Source: Lacticaseibacillus kribbianus
GTDB taxonomy: Bacteria; Bacillota; Bacilli; Lactobacillales; Lactobacillaceae
Length of the DNA: 64,000 nt
Assembly: GCF_020180945.1 (NCBI RefSeq)
Contig: NZ_JAIPUL010000001.1
Location: forward strand, 1,480,578-1,544,577
Direction of reading: 5' to 3'
Below are positions 1-8,555 of this stretch, piece after piece. Every line of letters starts with the position of its first letter. The stretch's first letter is position 1. Under the pieces are notes generated by a model that saw only the letters and a program-made list of their open reading frames with translations, did no database searches and was not told the origin of the DNA. The position numbers and the translations under genes were made by a program.

Positions 1-1456
1 GAGCTGGCACCTGGGCCTGAACGGCCGCAACGGCCGGGGCAAAACCACCCTGCTGCGCCTGCTGCAGCAAGAACTTTCGCCCTCCAGCGGCCGCCTGAGC
101 GTCCCGGTGCCCTTGACCTACTTCCCGCAGCCGGTGGCGGACCCAACCCAGGACGCCTGGCAGGTCGCAGCCGACATCACCCCCGCCGAGCTGTGGGAGG
201 TGCAGCGCGAGCTGTCCGCCATGGGCGTGGCCGAGGACGTGCTGTACCGGCCGTACCGGAGCCTGTCGGGCGGCGAGCAGACCAAGCTGCTGCTGGCGGC
301 GCTTTTTGCCCAGACCACCGCGTTCGCCCTGATCGACGAGCCGACCAACCACCTCGACGCGCCAGGTCGCCGGCAGGTCGCCGCCTACCTGGCCGCCAAG
401 AAGAGCGGCTACATCGTGGTCTCGCACGACCGCGACTTCCTGGACGCCGTCACCGACCACACCCTGACCATCGAGAAAAAGCAGCTGGTGCTGACCCACG
501 GCAACTTCACCGCGTACAGCCAGGCCAAGGCCACCCAGGACCAGAGCGAGCAGGCCGAGCAGAGCAAGCTCCGCCGCGACATCGGCCGCCTCAAGCAAAG
601 CGCGCGCGACAAGGCCGACTGGTCCAAGAGCCGCGAGGGCGACATCCACGGCGACCCGCACGTCAAGGGCTCGGGCGGTACCGGCCACGACGGCTTCACC
701 ACGGCTCGCGCGGCGCGCATGATGCAAAAGGCCAAAAACCTCGACCGGCGGATGCAAACCGAGATCGCCGACAAGGAGGCGCTGCTGCAAAACGTCGAGT
801 TCATCGACCCGCTGGCGCTGGATTACGTCCCCGACTACCACAACACCCTGCTGACGCTGCGCGAGGTCACCCTGAGCTTCAACGGCCAGCCGCTGTTTGC
901 CCCGGTGACATTTTCCGTCAAGCGCGGCGAGCGGGTGGCCTTGGTCGGCCCCAACGGCGCCGGCAAGAGCTCGCTGCTCGACGCGGTGCTTGAAACCGCC
1001 GGCCGCACCACGGCCACCGGCCAGGAGAGCGCCGCCTTCACCGGCACCGTGGCCGGCGAGATCACGCTGGTCAACGCCACGCGCGCCCTAGTGCGCCAGC
1101 AGTACGCCGACAACGTGGGCAACCTGGCGGATTTTGCCGAGCGCCGCCGCCTGAACTACCAGGACCTGTTGAACAACCTGCACAAGCTGGGCGTCGAGCG
1201 CAGCGTGTTCACCACGCCGATCGAGCAGATGTCCGGCGGCCAGCAGAAAAAAGTCGAGCTGGCCGCCAGCATGGCCACCTCCGCGGCCTTCTACGTGTGG
1301 GACGAGCCGCTGAACTACCTCGACGTCTTCAACCAGGACCAGCTGATCCAGGTGATCCAGGCGGTCAAGCCGACCATGCTCTTCACCGAGCACGACCAGC
1401 ACTTCATCGACGCCGTGGCAACCAAGGTGATCGAGCTGACGCCGCTGAGCGACTAA
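1..1456 (+). CDS. ABC-F ATPase, Lsa-like (5' end outside the window)
   Basis: Soluble twin-ATPase protein of the ABC-F family, which acts on ribosomes rather than in membranes; Lsa/Vga-type members protect the 50S subunit from lincosamides, streptogramin A and pleuromutilins. The open frame already runs at base 2 and reads through the first Walker A (GRNGRGKTTLL), so the real start is upstream. Visible in order: signature LSGGEQTKLLLAAL, Walker B LIDEPTNHLD, a charged linker with the RARMM/KAKN stretch typical of Lsa proteins, second Walker A GPNGAGKSS, signature MSGGQQKK and Walker B YVWDEPLNYLD. No transmembrane segments. The Lsa assignment rests on the linker and is less certain than ABC-F membership; a housekeeping ABC-F role is possible. 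Confidence 0.9.
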   Translation, partial: SWHLGLNGRNGRGKTTLLRLLQQELSPSSGRLSVPVPLTYFPQPVADPTQDAWQVAADITPAELWEVQRELSAMGVAEDVLYRPYRSLSGGEQTKLLLAALFAQTTAFALIDEPTNHLDAPGRRQVAAYLAAKKSGYIVVSHDRDFLDAVTDHTLTIEKKQLVLTHGNFTAYSQAKATQDQSEQAEQSKLRRDIGRLKQSARDKADWSKSREGDIHGDPHVKGSGGTGHDGFTTARAARMMQKAKNLDRRMQTEIADKEALLQNVEFIDPLALDYVPDYHNTLLTLREVTLSFNGQPLFAPVTFSVKRGERVALVGPNGAGKSSLLDAVLETAGRTTATGQESAAFTGTVAGEITLVNATRALVRQQYADNVGNLADFAERRRLNYQDLLNNLHKLGVERSVFTTPIEQMSGGQQKKVELAASMATSAAFYVWDEPLNYLDVFNQDQLIQVIQAVKPTMLFTEHDQHFIDAVATKVIELTPLSD

Positions 1457-1468
1457 CCGCAAACCAAA

Positions 1469-1522
1469 AAACCGCGCGCCGGCCGCGTGTCCTTGATTGG
1501 ACATGCGGCCGGCGCGCGGTTT
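1469..1522 (+). terminator. Terminator after the ABC-F gene
   Basis: Near-perfect inverted repeat: AAACCGCGCGCCGGCCGC pairs with GCGGCCGGCGCGCGGTTT around a short loop that can also pair (GTGTCC/GGACAT). It lies 13 bp after the ABC-F stop codon. The arms end in A/T-rich bases on both sides, so it may work in both directions. Confidence 0.75.
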
Positions 1523-1646
1523 GCGTTGCGGCGTTAGAAACGGTTAGAATGCGTGGCTGTTCATGAGCAATCCGTCCGGTTGCTCGTGTGCGCCCGGTCC
1601 GCGTCGAAGCGACACCCTTCCGTGAACGCGGCCGACCCACTGTGTA

Positions 1647-1842
1647 GGGCTTCGGTTCGGACGCGCCACGGCTGGAGGCTTCGGGCCGGGGCGAGCCAGC
1701 GTGACATTGCTGTTAGCCGGGTGATTTTCCCGGCTTACAGCAACGGCGGGTCGCAAGACCGGGCTTTGGGCTTGCGGGAGCCGCACGCGTTCCGCCGCCC
1801 CGGCCCGAAGCCGGAAGCCGTCGCGCGTCCGGACCGCAGCCC
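1647..1842 (+). ncRNA. 196-nt structured intergenic element, copy A
   Basis: No protein is encoded. The two ends pair in a long helix (1647-1673 with 1816-1842) that continues after a GGA/GGA internal loop into a second 17-bp helix (1677-1693 with 1796-1812). Inside are a 37-nt hairpin (1707-1743: TTGCTGT..GCCGGG loop CCCGGC..ACAGCAA) and a second hairpin (1752-1776: CGCAAG..CTTGCG). A second copy at 30271-30466 has the same length and the same arm positions, with an identical core but different helices that stay paired. Wobble pairs are G-U only on the + strand, so I infer a + strand RNA. A weak promoter candidate (TTGCGT, 18 bp, TAGAAT) ends near 1550. The element sits 15 bp from the 3' end of the opposing transporter gene. 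No family known to me fits. Confidence 0.7.
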
Positions 1843-1857
1843 GGCCCTAGCCCGGCC

Positions 1858-2759
1858 CTACCCCAGCCGCCGCGGCCGGCGCGCGGGCAGCACCTGAAGG
1901 AAGGTGGTGCTCAGGACCAGCAGGCCGCCGAGCACCTCGGCCCAGCCGAAGTGGGCGTGAAAGAGCGCGATGGCGATGACCGTTGAAGACAGCGGCTCGA
2001 ACACGTTGAGCATCGCGACGGTGGTCGGGCGCACGAAGCGCAGGCTCTCCAGGTACAGCAGGTAGGCGATGAGCGTCCCGAACAGCGTGACGTAGCCGAT
2101 GCCGAGCACGATCGGCCAGGTCAGGTGCGGACCGGGCTGGAGAATCAGGATCGGCGACAGGATCAGGCCGCCGAACAGCATCCCCCACCCGGTGACCAGC
2201 CGCGCGTTGTAGCGTTTTAGAAGTCCGACCGGCATCAGCGTGTAGGCCGCCGCCCCGACCGCCGCGGCCAGGCCCCAAAACAGGCCCTGCGGCGACAGCG
2301 ACAGCGTCGTCAGGTGGCCGTGCGTGACCAAAACACCACGCCGACGAACGCGACGGCAATCGAGACCAGATCGATGCGCCGCGGCCACCGCCAGTGCCGC
2401 AGCGCCAGGTAGATGATGATGAACACGGGCCCGAGGTACTGGATGACGGTGGTGGTCGGCGCGTTGCTGACGGCCACGGCCGTGAAGTACGTGAACTGCG
2501 AGATCACGACGCCGAACACCCCGAAGACGAACAGGCCGAAAAGCGCGCGGCGGTCGTGCGCCACCGCCGCCATCTCGGTCCGCTGCGTGGCCAGGTTGCC
2601 CGCCAGCAGGATCAGCCCGCTCAACAGCAGCCGCACCGCCACCAGCCAGTCGGGCCGGATGCCGGGCTGGGCGAACAGCCACTGCGCCACGTTGCCCGAG
2701 ATGCCCCAGAGCAGCGGCCCCAAAATTGCAAACAGGATTCCCTTATGTCGCGTCGTCAT
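1858..2759 (-). pseudogene. EamA/DMT-family transporter, frameshifted
   Basis: Drug/metabolite transporter superfamily (two EamA repeats, about ten membrane helices), proton-coupled or facilitated export or import of small metabolites; the substrate cannot be read. The start at 2759 has a good AAGGAG site 9 bp upstream. The frame runs to GVVFW near 2325 and then stops at 2310, while the C-terminal half continues in the next frame (GVLVTHGHL...) to a stop at 1858. Restoring one T in the TTTT run near 2325 gives GVVFLVTHGHL and one uninterrupted protein of about 300 residues. So it is either a recent single-base deletion, a slipped-strand phase switch, or a sequencing error in a homopolymer. 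Everything else in the gene looks intact. Confidence 0.8.
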
Positions 2760-2886
2760 GTCGAACTCCTTGTCGTCAATGAGACCTATCATACCCCCAA
2801 TCAGCGGGCCCGGCGCAACTTTTTTTGCACAGTCTGGGGACCGCCATTATACTTGGGAGGTCAGCATCACGAAAGGAGGCGGCCGC

Positions 2887-3654
2887 GTGGTCACCAATGA
2901 AAAAGCGATCATCGCGCTGTGCGGCCGCGTCGGCAAGCTGCTGCTGGAAAACGGCGCGGAAACCGGCCGCGTCGAGGGCACCGTCGAGTACATCGGCCGC
3001 GCCGCCGGTCTGGCCGTGTCCTGCCACGCGACCATGACCGCGCTGTTCGTCGACGCGGATTTCGACACCGCGACCCACCTGGTCAAGGTGCGCACCAAGG
3101 ACTTCGACCTGCGCAAGGTCGACGCGGTCAACACCCTGTCGCGCCGCTTCGTCGCCGGGCGCATCGACTGGGCGACGCTTGAAAGCGGCGTGGCCGACGT
3201 CGAGCGCCAGCGCGTCGATTACACCTGGCCGCAGAAAATCCTCGGCGCCGGGCTGGTGTCGGTCGCGCCGATGCTTTTGTTTCAGGCCACCTGGGGCGAC
3301 CTGGCGCTGGCCTTTGGCGTCGGCATCGCCGGCTACCTCGCCGCGCAGCTGACCGGCCGCCACACCAGCACGCCTTACATCGCCGTCGGGGTCGGCGGGC
3401 TGACCATCGGCTTTTTGGCCACCACGCTGGCCCTGGCCGGCCTCGGCGCCTCCGCCGACAACATCGTGATCTCGGCTTTGATGCCGCTGGTGCCGGGGGT
3501 CGCGATCACCAACTCGCTGCGGGAGCTGATCGCCAAGCACACCATCTCCGGCCTGGTGCGCGCCGTCGACGCCGTGATGGTCGCCGGGGCGATCGGCGCC
3601 GGCGTTGTGGTCGGCAACGCCCTGGCCCACGGGCTGTTGGGAGGCTTGCTATGA
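2887..3654 (+). CDS. ThrE/YjjP-type exporter subunit (N-terminal part)
   Basis: Threonine/serine exporter family, PF06738-like. In two-gene versions this larger protein carries a soluble N-terminal region followed by about five membrane helices. Here residues 1-115 are soluble (conserved NGAETGRVE) and hydrophobic segments start near residue 120. E. coli YjjP/YjjB exports succinate and Corynebacterium ThrE exports Thr/Ser; the substrate here is unknown. Start: GTG at 2887, 7 bp behind AAAGGAGG; the longer upstream reading frame overlaps the opposing transporter and is not used. The stop overlaps the start of the next gene (ATGA), so the two subunits are translationally coupled. Confidence 0.88.
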   Translation: MVTNEKAIIALCGRVGKLLLENGAETGRVEGTVEYIGRAAGLAVSCHATMTALFVDADFDTATHLVKVRTKDFDLRKVDAVNTLSRRFVAGRIDWATLESGVADVERQRVDYTWPQKILGAGLVSVAPMLLFQATWGDLALAFGVGIAGYLAAQLTGRHTSTPYIAVGVGGLTIGFLATTLALAGLGASADNIVISALMPLVPGVAITNSLRELIAKHTISGLVRAVDAVMVAGAIGAGVVVGNALAHGLLGGLL

Positions 3655-4097
3655 CCTACCTCATTCACGCGCTGATCAGCTTCGCCTCGTCGGTCGGCTT
3701 TGGCATCATCACCAACATCCCCCGCCGGACGCTTTTGCCCGCCGGCATCACCGGCGCCGCCTCCTGGCTGGTGTACGTCGCGCTGACCGCCGCGACCCAC
3801 GCCGTGATTCTGCCCAACCTGATGGCCGGCGTCACCATCGGCGTGCTCGCCAACCTGTTCGCGATTCGCGTCAAGGCGCCGGTGAACGTGATGTACATCC
3901 CGAGCCTGGTCTCGCTGGTGCCCGGCGCCATCATCTACATGTCGATGAAGGACTTCACCCTCGGGCGCGAGGCCGCGGCCCAGCAGGGGCTGACCAAGAC
4001 GCTGACGATTGCCATCGCGCTGGCGGTCGGCTTCGTCATCGCCGAGGCCAGCTTCAACGCGCTGCGGCGGCTGGCCCGGCGCCGCCCACAGAACTAG
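3651..4097 (+). CDS. ThrE/YjjB-type exporter subunit (C-terminal part)
   Basis: 148 residues, almost entirely hydrophobic with about four to five helices; corresponds to the DUF3815/YjjB half of the ThrE fold. It pairs with the product of the gene in front, whose stop codon it overlaps by 4 bp, to form the complete amino-acid or dicarboxylate exporter. Conserved features include the N-terminal region leading to FGIITNIPRR and the PGAIIY motif near residue 90. A strong terminator follows directly, so the two genes form a closed two-gene unit. Confidence 0.88.
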   Translation: MTYLIHALISFASSVGFGIITNIPRRTLLPAGITGAASWLVYVALTAATHAVILPNLMAGVTIGVLANLFAIRVKAPVNVMYIPSLVSLVPGAIIYMSMKDFTLGREAAAQQGLTKTLTIAIALAVGFVIAEASFNALRRLARRRPQN

Positions 4098-4121
4098 CAG
4101 GCCAGACGCCGTTGTTACGAT

Positions 4122-4183
4122 AATCCCGCCACTTTGACCAGATGAACGATTGGCGCTCACCTGGTCAAAACGGCGGGATTTTT
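4122..4183 (+). terminator. Terminator of the ThrE-like operon
   Basis: Long hairpin AATCCCGCC/CGGCGGGATT with an inner TTTGACCAG/CTGGTCAAA stem, followed by TTTT. Lies 25 bp after the exporter stop codon. Confidence 0.85.
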
Positions 4184-4227
4184 GCGCGGCGAGATCAAAA
4201 TAGAAGCAAGTTGCCACGTCGGCGCGC

Positions 4228-5151
4228 TCAAAACACCGACTCAAAGGCGCTCAGCGGCCGACCGGCAAGCGCCGCGTCCAACCCCGGCAGCTGACGCTGG
4301 TAGGCCGCGACGTCGAGGTCCGGCACCCGGCGACTGGCAGCGGCCATCGCCCGCGCGGCGCCCCCGAGTTCCGCCTCGGTCCAAGTCGGGTGCAGGTCGA
4401 AGCTGGTCAGGATGTGGCGGCGGTTGTCCACGAAGCCGTCGGCAAGCTGCACCTCGCCCATCATCCGCAGCCCGGCGATCAGCTCGTCCCCCGCCGCGGC
4501 GGCGGTCGCCTGGCCCGCGGGAATGGCCGTGGCAATCGCCGTCAGGAACCGGAACTGCAGCCGCGGCAACAGCGCCGCCTGCCAGGTCGCCGGCGCCGCC
4601 GCCAGCACGGTCTGCCCGCGGCGCAGAAAGTCCGCCGCAATGGCCGCCTCCCGTCCGAACAGCGCCGCAAACCCGACGTCGATGCAAAGCCCGAGCGCCA
4701 CGTCTGGGTAGTCCGGCGCCGTCCGGAACGCCTGGGCCTTGTGCCACAGCCGGCGGTAGCTCGCCCAGGGCAGCGGTGAAAACCGCGCGACCAAGGCGCC
4801 GATGCGCTGGATCAGGGGCAGCGTCAGCGTGTCGGCGCTCGCCAGGGCCGACAGCACCGCCTTTTGCTCCGCCGGCGTCAGCGGCCAATCCCCCCACGCG
4901 GCCAGCTTGCCCAGGGCAGCGCGCATGTTCGCATCGCCTTTTTCGTCGAGCGGGTCACAGGCGGCCTGCAGTGCAGCGGCCGACACCTGAAGCCGGCGCA
5001 AAAGCGCCAGCAGCGTGTCGGCGCGCACCGAGCCGCCGGCCTCAAAGCGAATCGCCTGTCGCGGCGATAGCAGCGCCGCATAAAGCACCGCCTGGCTGAT
5101 GCCGCGGGCCTCCCGCAGCTGGCGGATGAAGCCGCCGATTGATTGTGCCAT
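4228..5151 (-). CDS. Rgg/GadR/MutR-family regulator
   Basis: 307 residues. An N-terminal Xre-type helix-turn-helix (GGFIRQLREARGISQAVL, residues about 6-60) is followed by an all-helical, TPR-like region, the layout of Rgg regulators of lactic acid bacteria, many of which bind short secreted peptides. ATG at 5151 is preferred (GAAAGGG 8 bp upstream) over an in-frame GTG at 5160. It is divergent from the ABC exporter at 5221, with only 69 bp between them, so that exporter is the most likely target. I see no small pheromone gene beside it. A TGGTAGACT extended -10 lies in the shared intergenic region. Confidence 0.82.
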   Translation of the reverse strand: MAQSIGGFIRQLREARGISQAVLYAALLSPRQAIRFEAGGSVRADTLLALLRRLQVSAAALQAACDPLDEKGDANMRAALGKLAAWGDWPLTPAEQKAVLSALASADTLTLPLIQRIGALVARFSPLPWASYRRLWHKAQAFRTAPDYPDVALGLCIDVGFAALFGREAAIAADFLRRGQTVLAAAPATWQAALLPRLQFRFLTAIATAIPAGQATAAAAGDELIAGLRMMGEVQLADGFVDNRRHILTSFDLHPTWTEAELGGAARAMAAASRRVPDLDVAAYQRQLPGLDAALAGRPLSAFESVF

Positions 5152-5220
5152 TTTTGTCACCCTTTCGTGTTGCCCCCAGTCTACCAGCTAAACTACGGGC
5201 ATGAAAGGGAGATGTTAAAC

Positions 5221-6798
5221 ATGATCGATTTCACCTGACTTTACCGTCACCTGCCGCGCCGCCTGAGCCTGGCGCTGGTGCTGTTCGCGTTTCTCGGCGG
5301 CTTCGAGGGCGTCTTGAACGGCTACGTCCTGGGGCAGGTCCCCAACCTCACCGCCGTCGGGCTCACCGGGCGGTTGCGGTACGTCGGCGTGGCGATCGCG
5401 CTGTACGCCGGCACGTACTGCGCTGGCTACATCCTGAACCTGCTGCAGCAGGCCGCCATCCGCCGTTGGAACGTCGCGCTCAAGACCCAGATGCTTCAGG
5501 CCAGCGCGGCCGGCGGCGAGGCTGAAAGCACGGGCATGAACCGCCTGACCAACGACGCCGCCCAGATCCAGGCCCGCTACTTCGAGGCCGTGGTCGGTCT
5601 GATGCAAAACGCGGCGATGACCCTGGTCTCCACCTGGTTCGTGCTGACCGTCAACTGGCTGATGGGGCTGATTTTCATCGCGTTCTCCGCCGCGGCGATG
5701 CTCCCGATGCTCGCCTTCACCAAGTCGCTTTCGCGCCTGGGGCAGCAGTGGAGCGACGCCAACGCTAAGACCCTGGCCGCGGCGCAGGACTGGCTGCAGG
5801 GCCAGCCGGAGCTGCAGCAGTACCTGGCCGCCGGCACGTTCTTCGCCCGGGTCAAGGCGGCCCTGGCCCTCAGCGAGCGGCGCCTGCAGCAGCAGACCGC
5901 GCGCCAGTACACCGCGCAGTTCGCAACGGCGCTGATGGTGGTACTCGGCCTTTTCGTCCCGATGCTGATCGGCTTTTTGCTGATGGCGCGCGGCGGTTTC
6001 GGCATCACGATTGCCACGCTGCTGACCCTTCAGCTGTCGGCCGACCACGTGACGGCCGGCGTGCGGGCCGTGGTCGCCGGCTGGAGCGGCCTGGCCGGCA
6101 CCCGCGCGCTGCGCCAGCTGCCGCCGGTTGACGCCACGCCGGCCCCTGCGCCGGTTGCGGCCGGACCGGGCGCGGTGGTGCTTGACGGCGTCAGCCAGAC
6201 CTTCGGCGACCAGGAAGTGCTGGCGCCGACCACCCGTCACCTGCCCGCCGGCTCGAAGACGCTGATTGCCGGGCCGTCCGGGGTGGGCAAAACCACCCTG
6301 CTGAACCTGATTGCGGGCCGCCTGAAGCCGACCGCCGGCAACGTGACGATTGACGGCACCCAGGCCACACCCCAGGCGGTCACCTACATCACCCAGCAGG
6401 CCTGGATTTTCGCCGGCACCGTGCGCGAGAATCTGACGTTGGGCCAGTCCTTCTCCGACCAGCAGCTGACAACCGTGCTGACCCAGGTCGGCCTGACCAG
6501 CCAGCTGGGCGACGCGCCGCTGGACCGGCCCGTCTCCCCCGCCACCCTGTCCGGTGGGCAGCAGCAGCGCCTCGCAATTGCCCGCGGCCTGCTGCGCAAG
6601 CGCCCGGTGCTGCTGTTGGACGAGATCACCGCCGGGCTGGACGACCAGGCCGCCTTAGCGATTCGCGAGCTGCTGTACCGGCTGCCGCAGACCGTGATCG
6701 AGGTCGCGCACCACTACGACCGCCAGCTGCTGGCACGCGACCACGTCTCGGAGCTGACGCTGAATCACGAACTGACGCCGGCCACCGCTCGCGACTGA
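5221..6798 (+). pseudogene. ABC exporter (fused TMD-NBD) with an in-frame stop at codon 6
   Basis: Type I ABC half-transporter: six membrane helices (residues about 15-280) then a nucleotide-binding domain with Walker A GPSGVGKTTLL, signature LSGGQQQRLAIARG, Walker B VLLLDEI and an H-loop AHHYD. The natural start is ATG 5221, 8 bp behind AAAGGGAGA, but codon 6 is TGA (5236-5238); the frame then stays open for 519 codons. The peptide around it (MIDFT-stop-LYRHLPRR) suggests a TGG tryptophan codon became TGA. Translation could restart at GTG 5278, but no ribosome site is visible and this would clip the first cytoplasmic residues. Expected length with the stop repaired is 525 residues. Function is lost or greatly reduced unless this is a base-call error. 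Divergent from the Rgg gene. Confidence 0.82.
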
Positions 6799-6881
6799 CT
6801 GCCGCGACTCCCGGCACAACGCAATCGAGGCGAGGCCGGGCCATCAGTCGGGCTTCGTCCAGCTCACGAGACGGCCAGCGC

Positions 6882-7220
6882 TCAGAGCAGGCCACCGAGC
6901 CACGTCCCCAGCGCGACGGCCAGCAGCCCGAGTCCAGTTGACTCCAGCAGGTAGCTCCAACGCCGCCGGCCTTGCAGGCCAAGCGCCTCGACCTCGAGCG
7001 TCGAAAACGTGGTCAGCCCACCGCACCCGCCGGTCAGCAGCAGTGCGGAAGCCGCCGCGGGCAGCGCCGCGCCAGTGAGCAGACCTGCGACAAAGGCCCC
7101 GACCACATTGACCAGAAGCGTCGCGTACGGGCGGTTGGGCCACCGGGTTTTGCCCGCCTGGGCCACGAGGTAGCGCGCAACCGCGCCCAGCCCCGCGCCC
7201 AGGGCGACCAGGGCAATCAC
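6882..7220 (-). CDS. crcB: CrcB/Fluc fluoride channel, second subunit
   Basis: 112 residues with four membrane helices; exports cytoplasmic fluoride through a dimeric antiparallel channel. The family motifs GGLTTFSTLEVE and LVNVVGAF are visible, and an N-terminal GALVAR-like GAVARYLV. Starts at GTG 7220, overlapping the stop of the first crcB by 4 bp. Gram-positive bacteria often encode two different Fluc subunits that form a heterodimer, which is what the tandem suggests here. Controlled by the fluoride riboswitch upstream of the pair. Confidence 0.92.
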   Translation of the reverse strand: MIALVALGAGLGAVARYLVAQAGKTRWPNRPYATLLVNVVGAFVAGLLTGAALPAAASALLLTGGCGGLTTFSTLEVEALGLQGRRRWSYLLESTGLGLLAVALGTWLGGLL

Positions 7221-7603
7221 GCCCGGCCCCCGACGCCGAGGCGCCGCCCCAGTGCGGCCGCGGCCAGGCCGCCGAGCAGGTTCACCACGAGCACCGCCAC
7301 AACCGCCCAGCGGCCGGCGGCGATGCCAAGACCGACGCTCAGCATCAGCGTCGAAAACGTGGTGAAGCCGCCGATCAGCCCGGTGCCAAGCGCCAGGCTC
7401 ACCCAGTCTGCAAGCGGCCAGCGGTGAAGCGTCGCGGCGGTCAGGAACGCCAAGCCGAAGCTGCCCAGCAGGTTGACCACCGTGGTCCCCATCAAGGTGG
7501 TGGTGTCGGCCAACCCCAGGCTCAGCCCGTACCGCAGCACACCGCCAACCGCCCCGCCGCCAAACACCGCCGCCGCATTCCGCCAATCAATTGTTCTCGT
7601 CAT
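7217..7603 (-). CDS. crcB: CrcB/Fluc fluoride channel, first subunit
   Basis: 128 residues with four membrane helices and the channel motifs GGFTTFSTLMLS and TTVVNLLGSF. ATG at 7603 follows GGAGGG by 6 bp; an upstream in-frame start at 7633 would lie inside the riboswitch terminator and is rejected. First gene of a two-gene operon with the other Fluc subunit; the overlap of stop and start (GTGA) implies coupled translation. Fluoride export protects enolase and pyrophosphatase. Confidence 0.93.
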   Translation of the reverse strand: MTRTIDWRNAAAVFGGGAVGGVLRYGLSLGLADTTTLMGTTVVNLLGSFGLAFLTAATLHRWPLADWVSLALGTGLIGGFTTFSTLMLSVGLGIAAGRWAVVAVLVVNLLGGLAAAALGRRLGVGGRA

Positions 7604-7616
7604 CGTCAGCCCTCCG

Positions 7617-7690
7617 TAAAAAAAAGATGACACCTACCCTCATTATCAGGTAGGTGTCATCAACTGGTCCTAGGCGAACACCATCGCCAT
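7617..7690 (-). promoter_or_regulatory. Fluoride riboswitch (crcB motif) with terminator
   Basis: Read on the minus strand: GGCGATGGTGTTCGCC (7688-7673) matches the conserved first stem-loop of the fluoride aptamer, and TGATGACACCTACC supplies the second strand of the pseudoknot/terminator switch. GATGACACCTACC pairs with GGTAGGTGTCATC and is followed by TTTTTTT, an intrinsic terminator that ends 14 bp before the first crcB start. Without fluoride the terminator forms; with fluoride the aptamer holds the strand and crcB is transcribed. A TATACT -10 lies at 7701-7706, overlapping the end of the HAD gene. Confidence 0.95.
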
Positions 7691-7710
7691 CGCGTTAACC
7701 AAAGTATACC

Positions 7711-8517
7711 TCACGGCATCAGAAATTGCCAGATGCCGCGGCCGACGCCGTCTTCGCTGTTGGCCGCGGTGACCGCGTCCGCGCGCTGCTTGATCTCAGG
7801 CAGCGCGTTTTGCATGGCGATGGCGTGGCCGACCGCCTCAAACATCGGCAGGTCGTTGTGCCCGTCGCCAAAGGCCGCCGTCTCCGCCTGGCTCAGCGCG
7901 AAGCGGTCGAGGATGTAGCGGATGCCCGTCGATTTTTGCGCCGCGGCGGCGGTCACCTCCAGCCACGCGGTGCCGGAGCGCTGAGCGGCAATGCCCGGCC
8001 AGGCCTGCGCGGCGAAAAACGCCTGCAGCCGCACCAGCTCGGCCGGGTCCAGCGCGATCATCATGATCTTGAAGAACGCGAGGTCGGGCTGCGCAAGCAC
8101 CGCCGCCGTCGGCCGAATCGTCGGGTGCAGGTGCGACACCGCCACCTCGTGCTCAAGCCCCGCGTCCATGCGCGGCGCGAACCAGTCCGTCGCGGTGTAG
8201 TAGCTCAGGCTGACCTTGGGGAAGCAGGCCTCCACCGCGGCGATGATGGCCTTGGCGGTGGCGGGCACCATCGGTGTGGCCACCAGCGGCTCGTAGCCGG
8301 TGGCGGTCGGCTGGTAGATCAGCCCGCCGTTGAAGCCGATCTGCGGGCCGGTCAGGCCGAGCGCGTCGATGGCCGCCGCCATCTCGATCGGCGCGCGCGC
8401 CGACACCAGCGTCACCGGCAGCTTGGCCTTTCTGATCAGCGCCGCGTTGGTAGCGGTGACGTCGCCGTGGTCGTCGAGCAGCGTGCCGTCCATGTCGGAG
8501 AAAATCATGCGAATCAT
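7711..8517 (-). CDS. HAD-superfamily phosphatase, Cof/YidA type
   Basis: 268 residues. HAD class IIB hydrolase: motif I DMDGTLLDD near the N-terminus, motif II LVSAR, and motif IV GDGHNDLPMFE near residue 215, which bind Mg2+ and form the aspartyl-phosphate. These enzymes dephosphorylate sugar phosphates or flavin nucleotides; the substrate cannot be predicted. Start at 8517 behind AGAGGA; longer frames run into the promoter palindrome and are rejected. The gene stands alone behind a promoter with MerR-like geometry (8556-8586), so it may be induced by a ligand or stress. Confidence 0.9.
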   Translation of the reverse strand: MIRMIFSDMDGTLLDDHGDVTATNAALIRKAKLPVTLVSARAPIEMAAAIDALGLTGPQIGFNGGLIYQPTATGYEPLVATPMVPATAKAIIAAVEACFPKVSLSYYTATDWFAPRMDAGLEHEVAVSHLHPTIRPTAAVLAQPDLAFFKIMMIALDPAELVRLQAFFAAQAWPGIAAQRSGTAWLEVTAAAAQKSTGIRYILDRFALSQAETAAFGDGHNDLPMFEAVGHAIAMQNALPEIKQRADAVTAANSEDGVGRGIWQFLMP

Positions 8518-8555
8518 TGTGTCCTCTTTCTTGCGGCAGCGCCGCCTTTTTACCC

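Noticed and set aside
5236..5238. TGA read as selenocysteine in the ABC exporter
   Set aside because: No SECIS-like hairpin directly after it and no reason for Sec at the N-terminus of an ABC exporter; a TGG to TGA change is simpler.
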